From: Albidovulum denitrificans
GTDB taxonomy: Bacteria; Pseudomonadota; Alphaproteobacteria; Rhodobacterales; Rhodobacteraceae
Direction: 5' to 3'
Length of the DNA: 64,000 bases
Assembly (NCBI RefSeq): GCF_002973535.1
Contig: NZ_PVEP01000010.1
Coordinates: forward strand, 62,001 to 126,000
The translations under genes and the position numbers were made by a program. The notes below the pieces were generated by a model that was given only the letters and a program-made list of their open reading frames with translations, searched no databases and had not been told where the DNA came from. Positions 1 through 8,347 of this stretch are shown one piece after another (within the stretch, counting starts at the first letter, position 1; each line of letters opens with the position of its first letter).

Positions 1-87
1 CAGGTCTCGCTGATCCTGCTGGTGATCCTTGCGGCCGTGGTGATCAGCGAATGGGTCTCGGCCAAGGTGCGGGGGGCGATCATCTGA
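1..87 (+). CDS. C-terminal end of an ABC transporter permease (possibly PhnE-like), truncated by window
   Basis: Frame 1 is open from the first base and reads 28 residues to a TGA at 85-87. The tail is one hydrophobic helix (LILLVILAAVVI) followed by a short positively charged end, as at the C-terminus of binding-protein-dependent permeases; phosphonate permeases of the PhnE type end in this way. Its stop overlaps the start of the next gene (TGATG), so the two are translationally coupled. Only the tail is visible, so the family is a guess. Confidence 0.4.
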   Translation, partial: QVSLILLVILAAVVISEWVSAKVRGAII

Positions 88-986
88 TGGTGATGACGGC
101 GGATGCGGCCCTTGCCGCCTATGAGGCGGCGCGCCACCGTTTGCCTGCTGCAGGCGCCCCCGGCGCCGCCCGGCACGCGCGCGACCTGTCGGAGATTGCC
201 GAAGGGTTCGACGTCTTCCTTCTTGACGCCTTCGGGGTGCTGAATATCGGTGAGGCGCCGATCCCCGGCACCCCCGAACGCATCGCCGACCTGCGCGCGG
301 CGGGCAAGCGGCTGCTGGTCGTGTCGAACGCCGCCGGTGTGCCGCATGACCGGCTGATGGAGAAATACGCCCGCCTTGGCTATGACTTCACGGCGGAAGA
401 GGTCGTGACCTCTCGCGGCGCGCTTCTGGCCGCGCTGGCGGCCCATCCGGCGCGGCGCTGGGGCCTGATGGCCAGCCGCGCGGCGGGGCTGGGGGAGCTT
501 GCGGGCTTTGACGTCACCTGGCTGGGGGAGGACCGGGCCGACTATGACGCGGCCGAGGGGTTCCTGATGATCGGATCGGCGGAGTGGACGGAGGCGCGTC
601 AGGCGCTGCTGGAGGCCTCGCTGCGTGCCGATCCGCGCCCGGTCTGGGTCGGCAATCCCGATATCGTCGCCCCGCGCGAAAGCGGCTTTTCGACGGAGCC
701 CGGACATTTCGCCCACCGCCTTGCCGATGCGACCGGGGTCGAGCCCGCGTTTTTCGGCAAGCCCTTCGCCAATATCTATGACCTTGCCTTTTCCCGCCTT
801 GGCCCCTTCGATCCGGCCCGCGCGCTGATGGTCGGGGACAGCCTGCACACCGACATTCTTGGCGCGCGGGTGGCCGGTATCCGGTCCGCGCTGATCGCGG
901 GTTACGGCTTTTTCGCCGGGGCGGATGTGGACGGGCCGATCCGCCAGACCGGCCTTGCGCCGGACTTCATCCTCGACCGTCCGTAG
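87..986 (+). CDS. HAD-superfamily (subfamily IIA-type) hydrolase
   Basis: About 299 residues. HAD motifs are visible in order: motif I LLDAFGVL with the nucleophile-position Asp near residue 47, motif II VVSNAAG, the lysine motif FFGKPFANIY, and motif IV MVGDSLHTDILGA near residue 250. This matches the class IIA phosphatases related to NagD and phosphoglycolate phosphatases, which hydrolyse small phosphoesters in the cytoplasm using Mg2+. The ATG at 87 is chosen because it overlaps the upstream stop; an ATG at 93 is an alternative. Coupling to a transporter gene suggests a phosphorylated or phosphonate-related substrate, but the substrate is not known. The C-terminus overlaps the 3' end of the opposing amidohydrolase gene by 20 nt. 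Confidence 0.8.
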   Translation: MVMTADAALAAYEAARHRLPAAGAPGAARHARDLSEIAEGFDVFLLDAFGVLNIGEAPIPGTPERIADLRAAGKRLLVVSNAAGVPHDRLMEKYARLGYDFTAEEVVTSRGALLAALAAHPARRWGLMASRAAGLGELAGFDVTWLGEDRADYDAAEGFLMIGSAEWTEARQALLEASLRADPRPVWVGNPDIVAPRESGFSTEPGHFAHRLADATGVEPAFFGKPFANIYDLAFSRLGPFDPARALMVGDSLHTDILGARVAGIRSALIAGYGFFAGADVDGPIRQTGLAPDFILDRP

Positions 987-2226
987 GGGCGCCCGCCGCG
1001 CGGCCCTTGTCCTGCGCCAGCCTCCGTATCGCCCCGGCCAGCACCCTGACCGCGACCTCCATATCCGCGTCAGAAGCGAACTCGTCGGGCCGGTGGCTGA
1101 TCCCGCCCCGGCAGCGCACGAAAAGCATCGCGATGGGGCAGAGGTCCGCCATGGCCGAGGCGTCATGCGTGGCGCCCGACGGGATCGTCAGGGGCGCATG
1201 GCCGCTGTCCCGGATGGCCGTTTCCAGCGCGCCGGTCAGGCCGGGGTCGCAGGCCGCCGCCGGTTGCACATAGGTGCGGGTCGCCGTGAGGCCGCAGCCC
1301 GCCGCGCGGCAGATCGTGGCGGCGCGGGCCAGCGCGTCGCCCTCGAACACCTCACGCAGGGCGTCTTCCGGCGCGCGGACCTCAAGCGTGAAACGCACCT
1401 CGGACGGGATCGCGTTCACCGCGCCGGGGCGGAGAGAGAGGGTGCCGACCGTGGCGCGCAACTCGCCCTGACCTTCTGCCGCTTCGCTGATCGCCGCGAT
1501 GACGCGCGCCGCGGCGACCAGCGCGTCACGCCGCCCCGCCATCGGCACGGTTCCGGCATGGCCCGTCTCGCCGCGGATCGTGACCTCATGGCGCGCGATG
1601 CCGCAGATCGCGCTGACCGCCGCGACAGGCAGATCGTGCCGTTCCAGCACCGGCCCCTGTTCGATATGCGCCTCAAGATAGCCCGCCACGCTTGCGGGGT
1701 CGCGGCCGAGCGCCCCGATCCCCGCCGGCTCGACGCCAAAGGCCGTCATGGCGTCCCGCATCCGCTGGCCGGTCCCGTCGCGCATTTCAAGCGCCACCGG
1801 GTCCAGCGTCCCGGCCAGCGCCCTTGGCCCGATCAGCGCGGTGGGAAAGCGCACGCCTTCCTCATCGGCGAAGGCCAGAACCTCGATCGCGAAGGGAAAC
1901 CCTGCGAGGTCATCGCGCAGCGCTTTCGCCGCAAGGCAGCCAAGCGCCACGCCCATGATCCCGTCGAAGGCGCCGCCCGACGGCACGCTGTCCTGATGCG
2001 AGCCGATCATCAGGACGGGCTTGCCGCCGGGGTTCGGGGAGCGGCCGCAAAGCGTACCTGCCGCGTCCAGCGTGACCTGAAGCCCCGCATCCTCCATCCA
2101 TTCCGTGATCTGGCCAAGGGCGGCGCGATGTTCCCCGGTCCAGGGCAGCCGGGTGACGCCTTCACAGGTCGTCGATGCCGTGGCAATCCGGGCCAGACGG
2201 GCGGCGGGTGTGTCCTGGTGGATCAT
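967..2226 (-). CDS. M20-family amidohydrolase (allantoate amidohydrolase / N-carbamoyl-L-amino acid hydrolase type)
   Basis: About 419 residues with the Zn-peptidase M20 pattern: SHQDSVPSGGAFDG (metal-ligand His77 and Asp88), FADEEGVRF (general-base and ligand Glu pair), EAHIEQGPVLE, and the C-terminal ISHRPDEFA. This subgroup splits carbamoyl or ureido groups from N-carbamoyl amino acids or allantoate. The start at 2226 is chosen because AAGG lies about 9 nt upstream; an in-frame ATG at 2262 would extend through the operator at 2238-2253 and is less likely. It is divergent from the GntR regulator gene and probably part of its regulon. With the downstream peptide-type ABC transporter it suggests uptake and hydrolysis of an N-substituted amino acid or ureide; the exact substrate is unknown. 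Confidence 0.82.
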   Translation of the reverse strand: MIHQDTPAARLARIATASTTCEGVTRLPWTGEHRAALGQITEWMEDAGLQVTLDAAGTLCGRSPNPGGKPVLMIGSHQDSVPSGGAFDGIMGVALGCLAAKALRDDLAGFPFAIEVLAFADEEGVRFPTALIGPRALAGTLDPVALEMRDGTGQRMRDAMTAFGVEPAGIGALGRDPASVAGYLEAHIEQGPVLERHDLPVAAVSAICGIARHEVTIRGETGHAGTVPMAGRRDALVAAARVIAAISEAAEGQGELRATVGTLSLRPGAVNAIPSEVRFTLEVRAPEDALREVFEGDALARAATICRAAGCGLTATRTYVQPAAACDPGLTGALETAIRDSGHAPLTIPSGATHDASAMADLCPIAMLFVRCRGGISHRPDEFASDADMEVAVRVLAGAIRRLAQDKGRAAGAPTDGRG

Positions 2227-2237
2227 CTGAACCTTGT

Positions 2238-2253
2238 ATTTATCATTATAAAT
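2238..2253. promoter_or_regulatory. Candidate GntR operator, site A (ATTTATCATTATAAAT)
   Basis: This AT-rich near-palindrome lies in an otherwise GC-rich context, in the gap between the divergent amidohydrolase and GntR genes. The same ATTTATCAT core recurs twice at 3784-3827 in the other divergent promoter of this locus. It sits about 12 nt upstream of the amidohydrolase start. It is the expected position for an autoregulatory FCD/GntR operator; the assignment to this regulator is inference. Confidence 0.65.
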
Positions 2254-2305
2254 GGGTTCCATGGCACGGCCCGCGTGCCGGGCCAGGAAAAGCGAGACGG
2301 ACGAG

Positions 2306-3073
2306 ATGGCCGATCCCACAGTCGAAAGACGCGCGCCCCGGCCGCGCCGGTCGCGCCCGGTCCGGGTGGCCGAGGCGATCAAGGACTGGGTGGTGGAGCA
2401 GGGGCTTCACCCCGGCGACCGGCTGCCCGGCGAGGCGATGCTGATCGAACGTTTCGGCATGTCCAAAGGCACGATCCGCGAGGCGATGCGGCTTTTGCAG
2501 GCGCAAGGCCTGATCGAGACGAAGACCGGCCCCGGCGGGGGAAGCTTTGTCGGTGAGGTTACGCGCGAACGGGCGAACGCGCTGCTGGCCAACTACTTCT
2601 ATTTTCGCGACGTGACGATCGACGACATCTATCAGGTGAGGATCGCGCTTGAGCCGGAACTGGCCGCCGGGCTGGCGGGGCGGCTGAGCGGGGCGCAACT
2701 GGCCGAGCTGGAAGCGATCATGACCGAATACGCCGAACCCGCCGCCAGCGCGGAAGAGGAACGCCGCCAGCATGTCGCCTCGCTTCGCTTTCACGCGCGG
2801 CTGTCGGATTTCGGGCAGAACAAGCTTCTGGGTTATTTCATCAGCTTCATGGCGCAGATCCTGACCGACCTGACAGTCTACAAGCGTTTGTACACCGCGC
2901 CGAACCATGACCTGTGGCAAAAGGGGCGGCGTCATCAGGCCGACCTGATTGCGGCGCTCAAGCGCGGCGATGCCGGGGCGGCGCGCGATACCATGCGCAG
3001 CCACATGCTGATGGCCCGCAAGCTGATGGAGGACCAGGAGGCGGAGGTGATGAAGCGTTTCATCGCCGAATAG
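2306..3073 (+). CDS. GntR-family transcriptional regulator, FadR/FCD subfamily
   Basis: About 255 residues. A winged helix-turn-helix spans roughly residues 12-75 (AIKDWVVEQGLHPGDRLPGE, then MSKGTIREAMRLLQAQGLIE). An all-helical FCD ligand-binding domain follows, roughly 95-240 (YQVRIALEPELAAGLA; the metal-ligand-type His in LRFHARLSDF). The ATG at 2306 follows a GACGGACGAG stretch; an upstream ATG at 2252 overlaps the operator and is less likely. FCD regulators usually repress a catabolic or uptake locus until an organic acid or amino-acid-like inducer binds. The repeated operator in both promoter regions of this locus fits that role. Its end overlaps the opposing DUF1028 gene by 14 nt. Confidence 0.9.
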   Translation: MADPTVERRAPRPRRSRPVRVAEAIKDWVVEQGLHPGDRLPGEAMLIERFGMSKGTIREAMRLLQAQGLIETKTGPGGGSFVGEVTRERANALLANYFYFRDVTIDDIYQVRIALEPELAAGLAGRLSGAQLAELEAIMTEYAEPAASAEEERRQHVASLRFHARLSDFGQNKLLGYFISFMAQILTDLTVYKRLYTAPNHDLWQKGRRHQADLIAALKRGDAGAARDTMRSHMLMARKLMEDQEAEVMKRFIAE

Positions 3074-3755
3074 GCGCGCTGTCGTCGGCCGCGTAGGGCA
3101 GGGCGCGGGTCGGGTCGTCCAGCACCGGCACATGGCGCGCCCAGTCGGCATATTCGCCGGTCGTGGCGCGCCGGTGCAGATCGGCCAGCGCTGCCAGCGG
3201 CGCTTCGGAATGATCCACCCGCAGGGTCAGGGGGGGGGAGGCGCGATTGACGACCAAAAGGGCCGCCGACAACAGGCCCCGGCTGTCGCCACCCGCCGAA
3301 GAGGCGGCCGAAAGCGCCGCAAGCAGGCGGTTGTCCAATGCCCCTTCCGCCGTCAGAAAGCCGTCGAGGCAGGCGTCAAGAACCGCCTCGGAGGCCAGCA
3401 GGTTTCCGGCGACGACGACATGGGTCGCCTGCCGCGCGCCCGCCACGGCGATGCTCTGCGCGCCGGTGAAATGGCCGGTGCCGCCCCGGGGGTCGAGCGC
3501 GGAAAGCTGGCGTTCCCCCCGGCCGGGGTCCTGGCCGACGATCTCCGCGACCGCCTCGGCCGCGCCCTGACCCTGTCGCATCAGGGCCAGAACGTCACCG
3601 CCCCACATCGTGCTGGGCAGCGACCCTTGCGAGGCGGACAACCCCGATTCGGGGTCCCCGCGCAACACCCAGCCCCCGACGCACAGGCTTCCCGTGGTGG
3701 CCGCGCCGCCATAAGTGCCGGTTTTTGCATCGAAAGCGAGGATCGAGATCGTCAT
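3060..3755 (-). CDS. DUF1028 family protein (Ntn-hydrolase-like fold)
   Basis: 231 residues. The start MTISILAFDAKTGTYGGAA, the glycine-rich SLCVGGWVLRG and GLSASQGS segments, and the size match the DUF1028 family, whose members are predicted to have an N-terminal-nucleophile hydrolase fold. The cellular reaction is not established. The gene is divergent from the binding-protein gene and shares with it a promoter region holding two operator-like sites, so it is likely co-regulated with the transporter. A run of eight or more G at about 3231-3239 (C-run in the coding strand) keeps the frame. The function is likely hydrolytic processing of the imported compound, which is inference. Confidence 0.8.
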   Translation of the reverse strand: MTISILAFDAKTGTYGGAATTGSLCVGGWVLRGDPESGLSASQGSLPSTMWGGDVLALMRQGQGAAEAVAEIVGQDPGRGERQLSALDPRGGTGHFTGAQSIAVAGARQATHVVVAGNLLASEAVLDACLDGFLTAEGALDNRLLAALSAASSAGGDSRGLLSAALLVVNRASPPLTLRVDHSEAPLAALADLHRRATTGEYADWARHVPVLDDPTRALPYAADDSAPIRR

Positions 3756-3783
3756 CCGGGTCTCCGTTGGTCTGCGGGCTTGA

Positions 3784-3799
3784 ATTTATCATGAAAATT
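3784..3799. promoter_or_regulatory. Candidate GntR operator, site C (imperfect)
   Basis: ATTTATCATGAAAATT shares the complete left half of the perfect palindrome 28 bp downstream. It lies 29-44 nt upstream of the DUF1028 start. The spacing and shared core suggest a second binding site serving the minus-strand promoter. Confidence 0.5.
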
Positions 3800-3811
3800 T
3801 GGCCTGATGCA

Positions 3812-3827
3812 ATTTATCATGATAAAT
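3812..3827. promoter_or_regulatory. Candidate GntR operator, site B (perfect 16-bp palindrome)
   Basis: ATTTATCATGATAAAT is a perfect 8+8 palindrome, 49 nt upstream of the binding-protein start codon, in the divergent region with DUF1028. It has the same core as the site upstream of the gntR gene at 2238-2253. This is the strongest of the three copies and likely controls the transporter operon. Confidence 0.7.
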
Positions 3828-3875
3828 AGCCGCAGGCGCAAGGGGCGCCTCCGGCACAACAGGAGAGGTAACCCA

Positions 3876-5453
3876 ATGTCGCTTGCCCATGTCACGCGCC
3901 GCGGACTGATGACCGCCGGGGCCGCGCTCGCCTTCGCCTTCGGATCGGTCACCGGGGCCTTCGCGCAAACCCCGCCGGGCGTTCTGATCGTCGGCCAGAT
4001 CGCGGAACCCAAGGCGCTGGACCCGGCGGCGGTGACGGCGGTCAACGATTTCCGCATCCTGATGAACGTCTATGACGGGCTGGTGCGCTACAAGCAGGGC
4101 ACGCTTGAGGTCGAACCGGCGCTGGCGACCGACTGGACGATCAGCGAGGACGGGACCGAATACACCTTCAAGCTGCGCGAGGGGGTGAAGTTCCACGACG
4201 GGACTGATTTCAACGCCGATGCCGTGGTCTTCAACTTTGAGCGGATGCTGAAGGACGATCACCCCTTCCATAACACGGGACCCTTCCCGCTCGCCTTCTT
4301 CTTCTCGGCCGTGGACAAGGTCGAGGCGCTGGACCCGATGACGGTGAAATTCACGCTGAACGCGCCCTATGCGCCGTTCCTGTCGAACCTGGCCTATCCC
4401 ACCGGCCTGATCGTCTCGCCCGCCGCGGTCGAGACATTCGGGACCGATTTCGGGCGCAACCCCTCTGGCACCGGCCCGTTCAAGTTCGCCGAATGGCGGT
4501 CGAATGAGGCGGTGGTGGTCGAGGCGAACCCCGATTACTGGGGCGGCGCGCCCGCGCTGAACGCCGTCGTGTTCCGGCCCATCACCGATGCCAACACCCG
4601 CACGGCGGAGATGCTTGCAGGCGGCATCGACCTGATGGTCGAGGTGCCGCCGGTCGCGCTGTCGGAATTCCAGGGCGACGCCTACAGGATCTACGAACAG
4701 GCGGGGCCGCATCTGTGGTTCCTGATCCTGAACGCCAAGGAAGGCCCCTTTGCCGACAAGCGGGTGCGTCAGGCTGCGAATTACGCGATCAACAAGGAGG
4801 CGATCGTCAACGACGTGCTGGAAGGCACCGCCGATGTCGCCGCTGGCCCGACCCCGCCGGCCTTCGCCTGGGCCTATGACGATACACTTTCGCCCTATCC
4901 CTACGACCCGGACAAGGCGCGCGCGCTTCTCAAGGAGGCGGGCGCCGAGGGGGCAAAGCTGACCTTCTATGTGACCGAGGGCGGGTCCGGCATGCTTGAC
5001 CCCATCGCGATGGGGACCGCCATTCAGGCGGACCTTCAGGCCGTGGGCCTTGAGGTGAAGATCGAGACCTATGAGTGGAACACCTTCCTTGGTCAGGTCA
5101 ATCCGGGGCTTGAGGGCAAGGCCGACATGGCCGAGATGGCGTGGATGACGAACGACCCCGACACGCTGCCCTTCCTTGCGCTGCGCACCGATGCCTGGCC
5201 GGACAAGGGCGGGTTCAATTCCGGCTATTACTCGAACCCGAAGGTCGATGAACTGCTGGAAGCCGCGCGTGTCGCCACCGATCAGGCCGAGCGCGCGACG
5301 CTTTACAAGCAGATGCAGGAGATCGTTCACGACGATGCGCCCTGGGTCTTTGTCGCGAACTGGAAGCAGAACGCGGTGACCAGCGCGCAGGTGGAGAACT
5401 TCCGGCTTGAGCCGTCGTTCTTCCTGCTCCTGAAGGACGTCGCGAAGAACTGA
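3876..5453 (+). CDS. Peptide/opine-type ABC transporter substrate-binding protein (SBP_bac_5)
   Basis: About 525 residues. The ATG at 3876 follows a strong AGGAGAGG site. The N-terminus (TRRGLMTAGAALAFAFG, then AFAQ) is a signal peptide with a twin-arginine-like RRGLM, so the protein is periplasmic. Family 5 features are clear: LREGVKFHDGTDFNADAVVF, the GTGPFKF loop, and NPDYWGG. This family binds di- and oligopeptides, opines, nickel chelates or related compounds. It is followed by two permease and two ATPase modules in the usual Dpp order. The ligand cannot be read from sequence; the adjacent amidohydrolase suggests a carbamoyl or N-acyl amino acid derivative. Confidence 0.9.
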   Translation: MSLAHVTRRGLMTAGAALAFAFGSVTGAFAQTPPGVLIVGQIAEPKALDPAAVTAVNDFRILMNVYDGLVRYKQGTLEVEPALATDWTISEDGTEYTFKLREGVKFHDGTDFNADAVVFNFERMLKDDHPFHNTGPFPLAFFFSAVDKVEALDPMTVKFTLNAPYAPFLSNLAYPTGLIVSPAAVETFGTDFGRNPSGTGPFKFAEWRSNEAVVVEANPDYWGGAPALNAVVFRPITDANTRTAEMLAGGIDLMVEVPPVALSEFQGDAYRIYEQAGPHLWFLILNAKEGPFADKRVRQAANYAINKEAIVNDVLEGTADVAAGPTPPAFAWAYDDTLSPYPYDPDKARALLKEAGAEGAKLTFYVTEGGSGMLDPIAMGTAIQADLQAVGLEVKIETYEWNTFLGQVNPGLEGKADMAEMAWMTNDPDTLPFLALRTDAWPDKGGFNSGYYSNPKVDELLEAARVATDQAERATLYKQMQEIVHDDAPWVFVANWKQNAVTSAQVENFRLEPSFFLLLKDVAKN

Positions 5454-5519
5454 TCCATCGGGGGCGCGGCGCCGGGTGGTACGCGCGCGCCCCGTCGATC
5501 CACTGGCGGGGGCCATGGC

Positions 5520-6467
5520 ATGACGGGTTACATCCTCAAACGGCTGCTGTCCGCGATCCCGGTCCTGCTCGGGATCACCGTCATCGTCTTTCTCATCATG
5601 GCGCTGATCCCCGGCGATCCGGCCACCGCGATCCTCGGCAGCTATGCGACGCCGGAGAATGTCGCCAGACTGAACCGTGACCTTGGCCTCGACAAGCCCC
5701 TGGTGTCGCAATATTTCATCTGGCTTTCCAACATGTTGCACGGCGATTTTGGCACCAGCTTCGCGCTGAACCGGCCGGTCATCGACGAAGTGCTGGAACG
5801 CTTCAACGCGACCCTTGTCCTGGCTGGCACAGCCTTTGTCCTTTGCGCGATCTTCGGCGTCATGGCGGGGGTGATCTCGGCGGCGAACCAGTATGGATGG
5901 GCCGACAAGACGATCACCTTCGCCGTGCTTCTGGGCATTTCGATCCCGTCCTTCTTCCTCGGGATGATGATGATCCTCTTCTTCGCGGTGAACCTGCGAT
6001 GGTTTCCGGTCTCAGGCATGTGGCCGATCTATGGGGATCGCACGATCTGGGTTCTGCTGCACCACCTTGCCATGCCCGCCATCGCCCTTGCCGTCGTCGC
6101 GACCGGCGTCGTGGCGCGGCTGTCGCGCTCAGCGATGCTTGAGGTCTTGCGGCAGGATTTCATCCGCACCGCGCGGGCCAAGGGCGTGGACGAACGCGGC
6201 GTGATCTGGCGCCATGCACTGAAGGCCGCCATGGTCTCGATCATCCCGGTCCTCGGCATTCAGGCCGGGTTCGTCCTGTCGGGCGCGGTCTATATCGAGA
6301 TCGTGTTCCAGTGGCCCGGCGTGGGCCGGATGCTGGTCGATGCGATCCTGAAGCGTGACATCCTGCTGGTGCAGGGCGGGGTGGTCTTTGTCGCCGCCTG
6401 CTATGTCATCTTCAACATCGCGGTTGACGTTGCGCAAAGCCTTCTGGACCCGAGGATCAAGACGTGA
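5520..6467 (+). CDS. ABC transporter permease, DppB-like
   Basis: 315 residues with the classical DppB pattern: a short cytoplasmic N-terminus (YILKRLLSAIPVLLGITVIV), a large first periplasmic loop, and the EAA-type loop RTARAKGVDERGVIWRHALK that contacts the ATPase. About six membrane helices. It is 66 nt downstream of the binding-protein gene and overlaps the next permease start by 4 nt (GTGA), so it is in one operon. Confidence 0.92.
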   Translation: MTGYILKRLLSAIPVLLGITVIVFLIMALIPGDPATAILGSYATPENVARLNRDLGLDKPLVSQYFIWLSNMLHGDFGTSFALNRPVIDEVLERFNATLVLAGTAFVLCAIFGVMAGVISAANQYGWADKTITFAVLLGISIPSFFLGMMMILFFAVNLRWFPVSGMWPIYGDRTIWVLLHHLAMPAIALAVVATGVVARLSRSAMLEVLRQDFIRTARAKGVDERGVIWRHALKAAMVSIIPVLGIQAGFVLSGAVYIEIVFQWPGVGRMLVDAILKRDILLVQGGVVFVAACYVIFNIAVDVAQSLLDPRIKT

Positions 6468-8347
6468 CCGGGTTCTTTCAGCTTCTCGCGCGCAACCGTC
6501 TGGCGCTGGCGGGCGGGGTCGTCCTGTCGCTGGTGATCCTGCTGGCGCTGGTCACACCGCTTCTGCCGCTGGCCGATCCCGACGTGACCGACACCGCCAA
6601 CCGCTTCAAGCTGCCCTTTTCCGAAGGCGCGCTTCTGGGGACGGATCACCTTGGCCGGGACCTCTTGTCGCGGTTGCTTTGGGGGACGCGGCTGTCGCTG
6701 GCGGTCGGTTTCGCGGCGGCCATCGTCGCGGCGACCATCGGCTCTGCCATCGGGATCGTCGCGGGCTTTTACGGCGGGCGGACCGACAACCTGATCATGC
6801 GCGGCGTCGATATGCTGATGGCCTTTCCCTACATCCTGCTGGCACTCGCGATTGTCGCCGCGCTGGGGCCGGGGCTTTTCAACGCGCTGATCGCGGTGGC
6901 GGCCGTCAACGTGCCGTTCTTCGCCCGCAACATCCGGGGCATCACGGTTGGCATCGCGCACAAGGAATTCGTCGATGCCGCGCGGCTGGCGGGGTTGTCG
7001 AACACGCGGATCATAGTGTCCGAGGTCCTGCCGAACGTGATCCCGGTCATCGTGATCGCCATGTCCACGACCATCGGCTGGATGATCCTGGAAACGGCGG
7101 GGCTGTCCTTCCTTGGCCTTGGCTCGCAGCCGCCGCAGGCGGATCTCGGGTCCATGCTGGGTGAGGCGCGATCGGCCCTTATCACCAACCCGCATACCTC
7201 CATCGTGCCGGGGCTGATGATCCTTGTCATCGTGATGTCGATCAACCTGCTTGGCGACGGGGTGCGCGATGCGCTTGACCCGCGGCTGAAGTCCGGCGCC
7301 CTGTCCCGCCCGATGGCGGCGACGCGGGTGGATCGCAAAGGGCCGCTGCCTGCGCCGACCGGCGCGGGGCTGCTTGAGGTGCAGGGGCTTCAGACCCAGT
7401 TTCACATCAAGGACCGCGTCTATCGTGCGGTCGGCGGCGTGGACCTGCATGTCGCCAAGGGCGAATGCCTTGGCATCATCGGCGAAAGCGGATCGGGCAA
7501 GTCGGTGACGGCGCTGTCGGTCATGGGGCTTGTCGCCTCGCCCCCCGGCGTCATCACGGGTGGTGCCGCGCATTATGAGGGAGAGGACCTGATCGGCGCG
7601 CCCTATCGCCGCCTGCGCGGGATGCGCGGCCGCAACGTCGCCTATATCTTCCAGGACCCGCTGGCGACGCTGCACCCGCTTTACCGCGTCGGCGACCAGC
7701 TGATCGAGGCGATCCGTGCGCACCGCCCCATCGGGCGCGAGGAGGGGCGCAGGAAGGCCGTCGAGCTTCTGACCGCCGTCCGCATTCCGAACCCCGAAAA
7801 GCGCATCGCCAACTACCCGCATGAGATGTCGGGCGGGATGCGGCAGCGGGTGGGGATCGCCATGGCGCTGGCGAACGATCCCGACATCATCATCGCGGAC
7901 GAGCCGACGACGGCGCTCGACGTGACCGTTCAGGCGCAGGTCCTGACCATTCTCGACGATCTCCGCCGCTCGCGCGGGCTGGCGATCATCTTCATCACCC
8001 ATGACTTCGGCGTGGTGGCGCAGCTTTGCGACAGGGTGGCGGTGATGTATGCGGGCCGGATCGTGGAAGAGGGGCGGACGGCCGACATCCTTGGTGCGCC
8101 GCGCCACCCCTATACCGCGCGCCTGATGGCCTGCGTGCCTGAGGTCGGCGGCGGCAAGCGGCGGCTTGAGGCGATCGCGGGCCTGCCGCCGGTGGTCGAT
8201 CGCCTGCCCGAGGGGTGCGCCTTTGCCGAACGGTGCCTGAAGGCGCAGGAGGCGTGTCGCCGGGACGAAATCCCGCTTGTGCGCGACGGGGCCAGCGCCG
8301 TCCGCTGCCTATATCCGAACGATCCGTCACGGGAGGCAGCGGAATGA
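6464..8347 (+). CDS. Fused ABC permease (DppC-like) and ATP-binding protein (DppD-like)
   Basis: 627 residues made of two normally separate subunits. Residues about 1-285 are a DppC-type permease ([23 protein letters not shown] loop with [20 protein letters not shown]). After a proline-rich linker, residues about 300-627 are an ATPase: Walker A GESGSGKS near 340, signature MSGGMRQR near 455, Walker [12 protein letters not shown] near 474, and the oligopeptide-type C-terminal cysteine segment [15 protein letters not shown] near 584. The start is GTG at 6464, overlapping the previous stop. Permease-ATPase fusions of this kind are known in Dpp-like systems. The frame is continuous with no sign of a lost stop. 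Confidence 0.9.
   Translation: MTGFFQLLARNRLALAGGVVLSLVILLALVTPLLPLADPDVTDTANRFKLPFSEGALLGTDHLGRDLLSRLLWGTRLSLAVGFAAAIVAATIGSAIGIVAGFYGGRTDNLIMRGVDMLMAFPYILLALAIVAALGPGLFNALIAVAAVNVPFFARNIRGITVGIAHKEFVDAARLAGLSNTRIIVSEVLPNVIPVIVIAMSTTIGWMILETAGLSFLGLGSQPPQADLGSMLGEARSALITNPHTSIVPGLMILVIVMSINLLGDGVRDALDPRLKSGALSRPMAATRVDRKGPLPAPTGAGLLEVQGLQTQFHIKDRVYRAVGGVDLHVAKGECLGIIGESGSGKSVTALSVMGLVASPPGVITGGAAHYEGEDLIGAPYRRLRGMRGRNVAYIFQDPLATLHPLYRVGDQLIEAIRAHRPIGREEGRRKAVELLTAVRIPNPEKRIANYPHEMSGGMRQRVGIAMALANDPDIIIADEPTTALDVTVQAQVLTILDDLRRSRGLAIIFITHDFGVVAQLCDRVAVMYAGRIVEEGRTADILGAPRHPYTARLMACVPEVGGGKRRLEAIAGLPPVVDRLPEGCAFAERCLKAQEACRRDEIPLVRDGASAVRCLYPNDPSREAAE

Noticed and set aside
925-2556. Long open frame on the plus strand over the amidohydrolase gene
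   Set aside because: It is an antisense frame in GC-rich coding DNA, Arg/Gly/Ala-rich, with no domain. The minus strand carries a clear M20 enzyme.
3228-3242. Run of G bases in the DUF1028 gene as a possible frameshift
   Set aside because: The reading frame and family similarity continue on both sides of the run, so no frameshift is needed.
3789-5741. 650-codon minus-strand open frame over the binding-protein gene
   Set aside because: Low-complexity composition rich in Arg, Gly and Asp and no motif; the plus strand encodes a complete SBP_bac_5 protein.
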